From IMG/VR virus record IMGVR_UViG_3300043466_002106, positions 1 to 64,000 of that record: a stretch of DNA of 64,000 bases. One strand, given 5' to 3'. The translations under genes and the position numbers were made by a program. Source of the DNA: a virus. Shown in pieces: positions 60,740 to 64,000 of the stretch (position 1 is its first letter; every line of letters starts with the position of its first letter). The notes under the pieces were generated by a model that made no database searches, was not told the DNA's origin, and was given only the letters and a program-made list of their open reading frames with translations.

Positions 60740-61927
60740 ATTATGAGTAATCAAAAAAAATTAATTGAAGATATATTATCAAGTTATAATATCATAAATG
60801 AAAATAAAAACTTGGTATTTGAAGTTACGGATTCCTACAACAATATTGATTTCAGGAATATTGGCCACGGTAATCCCGCATCAGATAATATCAATACCAC
60901 TTTATTACAGGACATCCAAAATGCTGCAAAAAGTGCTGGTGTAAATGTTAGTGTTACAACTGGAATTAGTGGACACGGGAACAAAACTAAGAGTGGTAAT
61001 ACAAGCCGACACACAACAGGAAATGCCGTTGATATTGCCATGATTAATGGTAAAGCGGTTAGTCCATCTAATCGAGCAGATGCCGACAAATTAGTAGCTG
61101 CGTTAGTGTCAATGGGGTACAATAAAAATGCCGAAGGACCAAGTAACCCAAAGGCAGTTTTAACTTTTGGATTTGAAGGTCATGATAACCATGTTCACGT
61201 ATCAAACATGACGGGTTCTCCAAGTCAACAACCAACATCAAGTTCAACAGAAACTTCAACCAATACTACATCGACAGAGGACAGTACTCAAGACACAGAA
61301 ACACCAAGTTCAAGTAATTTTGCAAGTAAAATTGGTCTTTCAATATTAAATTCTATGGGTATTAAAGAATCATTTAAACCAGGTACGTTTGGTGTTGGTG
61401 CAAAAATTAGAGGAGGTAAAGTATTAATTCCAAGAAATTCAAATACAAAAATTAAAAGTCCTGTTTCAGGAAAAATTGTCGACGTAATAAATAACACATC
61501 TTGTATTAACCAAATTGTTATAGAATTTGAGGATGGGTTTTTGGAATATTGCGGTATTACATCTCCATCACAAAAAATAAAAGATAGGGTTGGGGTTGGC
61601 ACTGTTTTAGGTACAACAAATTCAAACGTTTTGGTTACACTATATAAACATAACAAAAACAGGACTTCAATTGTTTTTGATAATGAAACGCCTCCTAACA
61701 CTAAACAAGATAAAGGCGAAGATGTTGGTATATTTACTAGTTTATATAGAGGTTTAAAAAAATCTTCTGACGAAAAACCTAAAGAACCAGAAGAACCAAA
61801 AAATGATGATAGTTCACCTGATGATGGATTTTTTCTAAGTAGTTATAAAAACTTAAAAAAATCATTCGATAAGAAACCAAGTAAAAAGTTAGAAGAAAAT
61901 ATTAACAGAATTAAAGGATTATTATAA
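60737..61927 (+). CDS. Cell-wall peptidase: M15-like plus degenerate M23-like domain
   Basis: 396 residues (394 from the ATG at 60743). Residues ~60-155 are M15/VanY-like: SRHTTGNAVDIAM gives the first metal His and Asp, and FGFEGHDNHVHVSN the last. A Ser/Thr linker follows. Residues ~200-320 are M23/LytM-like (RGGKVLIPRNSNTKIKSPVSG, IVIEFEDGFLEYCG) but I see no clear HxxxD/HxH pair, so this part may only bind wall. A Pro/Glu/Lys tail ends it. Late motif and content suggest a tail-associated or lysis peptidase. Confidence 0.75.
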   Translation: MIMSNQKKLIEDILSSYNIINENKNLVFEVTDSYNNIDFRNIGHGNPASDNINTTLLQDIQNAAKSAGVNVSVTTGISGHGNKTKSGNTSRHTTGNAVDIAMINGKAVSPSNRADADKLVAALVSMGYNKNAEGPSNPKAVLTFGFEGHDNHVHVSNMTGSPSQQPTSSSTETSTNTTSTEDSTQDTETPSSSNFASKIGLSILNSMGIKESFKPGTFGVGAKIRGGKVLIPRNSNTKIKSPVSGKIVDVINNTSCINQIVIEFEDGFLEYCGITSPSQKIKDRVGVGTVLGTTNSNVLVTLYKHNKNRTSIVFDNETPPNTKQDKGEDVGIFTSLYRGLKKSSDEKPKEPEEPKNDDSSPDDGFFLSSYKNLKKSFDKKPSKKLEENINRIKGLL

Positions 61928-61959
61928 TAAAAAAAACCCACTGAAAAGTGGGTTTTTTG
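61927..61959. terminator. Bidirectional intrinsic terminator
   Basis: AAAAAACCCACT pairs with AGTGGGTTTTTT around a GAAA tetraloop, between a plus-strand gene and a minus-strand gene. Either transcript would end here. Confidence 0.92.
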
Positions 61960-61977
61960 TTTGTAGTCAAAAACCAA

Positions 61978-62169
61978 TTAATTAGTTTCAACAGATGACT
62001 CAACTTCAACTGAGTCTGCAACTACGGTTGAATCAATTGTTGATGAATCTACCATAACAGAATCTACCATGGTTGAATCAGATTTAGTTTCAGTTGTTTC
62101 GTGTCCACAAGAGGCTAAAGCTACGATTGTGAATAATGTAAGAATTGTGTTTTTCATAATGTTTTTCAT
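61978..62169 (-). CDS. Small lipoprotein
   Basis: 63 residues from the ATG at 62169 (a longer frame to 62175 would use a TTG). A signal sequence with lipobox (ILTLFTIVALASC) is followed by a Thr/Ser/Asp/Val-rich mature part (KSDSTMVDSVMVDSSTIDS). It would be anchored in the outer or inner membrane. Phage-encoded lipoproteins often block receptors or superinfection, but here that is a guess from class only. Confidence 0.7.
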   Translation of the reverse strand: MKNIMKNTILTLFTIVALASCGHETTETKSDSTMVDSVMVDSSTIDSTVVADSVEVESSVETN

Positions 62170-62180
62170 ATTCAATGAAT

Positions 62181-62188
62181 GATAAATA
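62181..62188 (-). promoter_or_regulatory. Candidate late promoter motif before the lipoprotein
   Basis: The minus strand reads TATTTATC (in TTATATTTATC) 11 bases before the ATG at 62169. Confidence 0.4.
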
Positions 62189-62231
62189 TAAGTTAGGAAC
62201 CCTGATTCGTCAATTTATTTAAATATTTTTT

Positions 62232-63497
62232 TTAAAATATCCTAGAATTAACAAAAGATGTTGATTTCACTACCGACTTTTCAATTGTGTTAATAACATC
62301 GTCCAAATTACTACTGGAAATATTACCAATCGAAATTCTGAACCATCCCTTTTCTTTTGAACCAAAATATTCAAATGGTACAATTCCAAGACCACAATTG
62401 TTAATTAGAAATGAAATGTATTCTTCAGTTGAGTCGAATGAATTTACATACCCCAAATAAACTGAAATGTAGATTCCACCTTCTGGTCTTTGACAATCAA
62501 CGTTAAAACCTTTTTCTTTTAACTCTTCAAACTTTTTACAGATACTATGCGTAATCCATTCATATTCGTTCTTAACATAATTGACATGCCACAGGTAATC
62601 ATCATAATTTTCTCTAATATATTTGTCCAAACCATGTTGTTCAGGTTTTGGTGCCCATGCTCCAATGTGAGACAATACTTCAGTCATTTTTCCAATAACA
62701 TCTTTTGGTCCAAACAACCAACCAACACGAACACCAGTGGCATTTAGTGATTTGGAAATACCGTCAGCACAAATCAAATATGGTCTGATTTCAGGACATA
62801 GTTTGATTGGATGTACAAATTTACCATCTTGTGTGATGTCAGAATAGATTTGGTCAAAGAACAAATACAAAGGTCTTGAACCGACTTGACTTGCCCTAAC
62901 TTTATTTTCATTGACCACCAACTCACAAATACCTTTAAGAACTTCAGGGTCAATCACACGACCTGTAGGGTTCTGTGGTGAACAAATACAAATCAAAGAT
63001 GTATTGTCACCAATCCTAACCTCAATATCCCTTACAGTTGGAAAAAATGAATTTTCAGGTAGACATTCAATCTCAGTTTTTTCAACTCCATGTAAAAAAC
63101 AATAGTGGTTATTGTTCCAAGATGGAACAGGATAAATTACTGATTCGTTTGGATTTGTGGTCGCTTTGTAAACCGTATAAATCAACGGACGAACTCCACC
63201 ACCAATTAAGATTTCCTCAGGAGAATAATCTACATCAAATTGTTGTTTAATATGTTTGGAAACCGATTCTCTTAAATTAATCTCACCTTGAGAATTAGGA
63301 TAATTGGTCAAACCATCCTCATAACATTGTTCAATGTGTTGTTTCAATTTTGGTGGGATTGGCCAAAATCCTGAATTAAAATCACCAATGGTTAAATTGA
63401 TTACAGGTTTTGTTTTAGAGATTTCTTTGATTTGTTGTGAGATTTTGATGATTTCAGAACCCACTATATTGTTCCCTATTTTTGATAGTTTTTCCAT
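62232..63497 (-). CDS. PLP-dependent class I/II aminotransferase
   Basis: 421 residues. LTNYPNSQGEINLRESVSKH is the N-terminal fold-type I signature, CICSPQNPTGRV and YLFFDQIYSDI carry the cofactor-contacting residues, and DGISKSLNATGVRVGW contains the Schiff-base Lys. GWFRISIGN supplies the carboxylate-binding Arg. Aspartate/LL-DAP-type family membership is likely, but the substrate cannot be named. Aminotransferases of this class are unusual in phages and could change amino-acid or wall precursor pools. It has a host-type promoter. Confidence 0.88.
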   Translation of the reverse strand: MEKLSKIGNNIVGSEIIKISQQIKEISKTKPVINLTIGDFNSGFWPIPPKLKQHIEQCYEDGLTNYPNSQGEINLRESVSKHIKQQFDVDYSPEEILIGGGVRPLIYTVYKATTNPNESVIYPVPSWNNNHYCFLHGVEKTEIECLPENSFFPTVRDIEVRIGDNTSLICICSPQNPTGRVIDPEVLKGICELVVNENKVRASQVGSRPLYLFFDQIYSDITQDGKFVHPIKLCPEIRPYLICADGISKSLNATGVRVGWLFGPKDVIGKMTEVLSHIGAWAPKPEQHGLDKYIRENYDDYLWHVNYVKNEYEWITHSICKKFEELKEKGFNVDCQRPEGGIYISVYLGYVNSFDSTEEYISFLINNCGLGIVPFEYFGSKEKGWFRISIGNISSSNLDDVINTIEKSVVKSTSFVNSRIF

Positions 63498-63501
63498 ACT
63501 A

Positions 63502-63532
63502 CAAATATAGGTTTTAAATCCTTTTTTGTCAA
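63502..63532 (-). promoter_or_regulatory. Bacteroidota-type promoter of the aminotransferase gene
   Basis: On the minus strand TTG (63530-63532), a 20-base spacer and TATATTTG (63502-63509) precede the ATG at 63497. The leader is short and the tRNA array lies immediately upstream. Confidence 0.65.
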
Positions 63533-63538
63533 CTTTTG

Positions 63539-63626
63539 CGGAAGGTGAGGGGCTCGAACCCTCGCGCCAATTACTTGACCTATCAGTTTAGCAAACTGAC
63601 CCCTTCACCAACTTGGGTAACCTTCC
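63539..63626 (-). tRNA. tRNA-Ser (GCT)
   Basis: Acceptor GGAAGGT/ACCTTCC with discriminator G. The anticodon loop is TTGCTAA (anticodon GCT) on a CAGTT/AACTG stem. A long variable arm (GGTCAAGTAATTGGCGC region) and T-loop TTCGAGC are present. CCA is not encoded. It reads AGC/AGU. Confidence 0.92.
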
Positions 63627-63631
63627 TATTG

Positions 63632-63705
63632 TCGGAATGATGGGAGTTGAACCCATGACCTGTTGTGTATAAGACAACTGCTCTCACCAACTGAGCTACA
63701 TTCCA
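63632..63705 (-). tRNA. tRNA-Ile (TAT)
   Basis: Acceptor TGGAATG/CATTCCG with discriminator A and a T-G first pair. The anticodon stem is GTTGT/ACAAC with loop CTTATAC, so the anticodon is TAT, reading AUA. Most bacteria read AUA with a CAT anticodon modified to lysidine, so an encoded TAT is uncommon. T-loop TTCAACT. CCA is not encoded. Confidence 0.88.
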
Positions 63706-63711
63706 ATATAG

Positions 63712-63783
63712 TGGCGATGGGTGGTATCGAACCACCGACCCCTTCCGTATGAAAGAAGTGTTCTACCACTGAACTACATCGCC
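63712..63783 (-). tRNA. tRNA-Met (CAT), elongator type
   Basis: Acceptor GGCGATG/CATCGCC with discriminator A; the fully paired first base pair argues against an initiator. The loop is TTCATAC, anticodon CAT. An Ile2 role (lysidine) cannot be excluded from sequence, but a separate tRNA-Ile (TAT) gene makes it unnecessary. T-loop TTCGATA. Confidence 0.85.
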
Positions 63784-63784
63784 A

Positions 63785-63859
63785 TGGTGGTTTTGGAAGG
63801 ATTCGAACCCTCACTCTGAAGTCCGTAGCTTCATGTGCTCTCCGTTACACCACAAAACC
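63785..63859 (-). tRNA. tRNA-Arg (ACG), CCA encoded
   Basis: Acceptor GGTTTTG/CAAAACC, discriminator A, then CCA at 63785-63787. The anticodon stem is TGAAG/CTTCA with loop CTACGGA, giving ACG; A34 would need conversion to inosine by host TadA. It is the only complete tRNA here with a gene-encoded CCA. Confidence 0.92.
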
Positions 63860-63864
63860 AATTG

Positions 63865-63937
63865 TTGTCCCGACAGGTCTCGAACCTATACTCTTCTGGA
63901 CCAAAACCAGACGTGTTGCCAATTACACCACAGGACA
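63865..63937 (-). tRNA. tRNA-Gln (TTG)
   Basis: Acceptor TGTCCTG/CGGGACA with discriminator A. The anticodon stem is TCTGG/CCAGA with loop TTTTGGT, anticodon TTG. T-loop TTCGAGA. CCA is not encoded. Confidence 0.92.
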
Positions 63938-63944
63938 ATTTAAG

Positions 63945-64000
63945 TGGGCCAGGTAGGATTCGAACCTACACGTCACAAATGAACTAGTTTTACAGACTAG
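63945..64000 (-). tRNA. tRNA-Tyr (GTA), 5' end cut by the window
   Basis: The visible part has an anticodon stem CTAGT/ACTAG with loop CTGTAAA (anticodon GTA), a variable arm and a T-arm GTAGG-TTCGAAT-CCTAC followed by CTGGCCC and A. The D-arm and 5' acceptor lie beyond base 64000. Confidence 0.85.

Noticed and set aside
62232-64000. Possible host DNA at the right end (aminotransferase, tRNAs)
   Set aside because: Dense packing, phage-type neighbours, the same promoter motifs and no attachment site argue for phage DNA, though coverage data would settle it.

Overview
The window is an AT-rich (about one third GC by eye) segment of a large T4-like myovirus that most likely infects a member of the Bacteroidota. 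The phage assignment rests on a T4-order head module on the minus strand: large terminase, portal, prohead protease, acidic scaffold and gp23-type major capsid. It is backed by a gp55-like late sigma factor, a gp5-like baseplate protein and a long Thr/Pro-rich fibre. The host assignment rests on the absence of Shine-Dalgarno sequences, on several promoters of the Bacteroidota form TTTG-N19/20-TAnnTTTG, and on Bacteroidota-style signal peptides and lipoboxes. I see no integrase, attachment site or origin.

Layout. 1-3421 (-): 5' part of a giant tail fibre/adhesin. 3474-6163 (+): small virion-associated or unknown genes, including a WYL-like protein. 6215-24326 (+): a tightly packed glycosylation island of about 18 kb with at least ten glycosyltransferases, nucleotide-sugar enzymes, an acyltransferase and a methyltransferase/hydroxylase-like gene, interleaved with a DEDDy exonuclease, dUTPase and PhoH. 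24326-30835 (+): late sigma factor and baseplate/tail genes. 30837-33877: small accessory genes, two with envelope signals. 33912-50795 (-): head module plus a second Thr/Pro-rich fibre. Ribosomal protein bS21 is embedded there on the opposite strand. 50840-53449: divergent UVR-motif protein and ClpC-like unfoldase around a paired palindromic operator. 53496-63497: peptidases, two paralogous proteins flanking a phage tmRNA, HAD phosphatase, RmlC-like epimerase, PspC protein, M15/M23-like wall peptidase, lipoprotein and class I aminotransferase. 63539-64000 (-): six tRNA genes, the last cut by the window edge.

How it may work together. Gmd would make GDP-4-keto-6-deoxymannose from host GDP-mannose. 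A ColD-type 3-dehydratase (catalytic Lys replaced by His) and an Fcl/ColC-type epimerase-reductase would turn it into GDP-colitose or GDP-fucose. A DegT aminotransferase plus a NeuD/PerB-like acyltransferase could draw on the same intermediate for an N-acyl aminosugar. GT10, GT11 and other fucosyltransferase-like enzymes lie in the same operon. The acceptor (virion fibres, host envelope or DNA) is unknown. The phage also carries a translation and proteostasis kit: tmRNA, bS21, tRNAs and a ClpC-like unfoldase with a ClpP-docking loop.

Two promoter classes can be read by eye. Host-type promoters precede the ClpC, tmRNA, peptidase, HAD and aminotransferase genes and a small accessory operon. A different motif, TATTTATA, precedes most virion transcription units. 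It is a good candidate for the late promoter used by the phage sigma factor.
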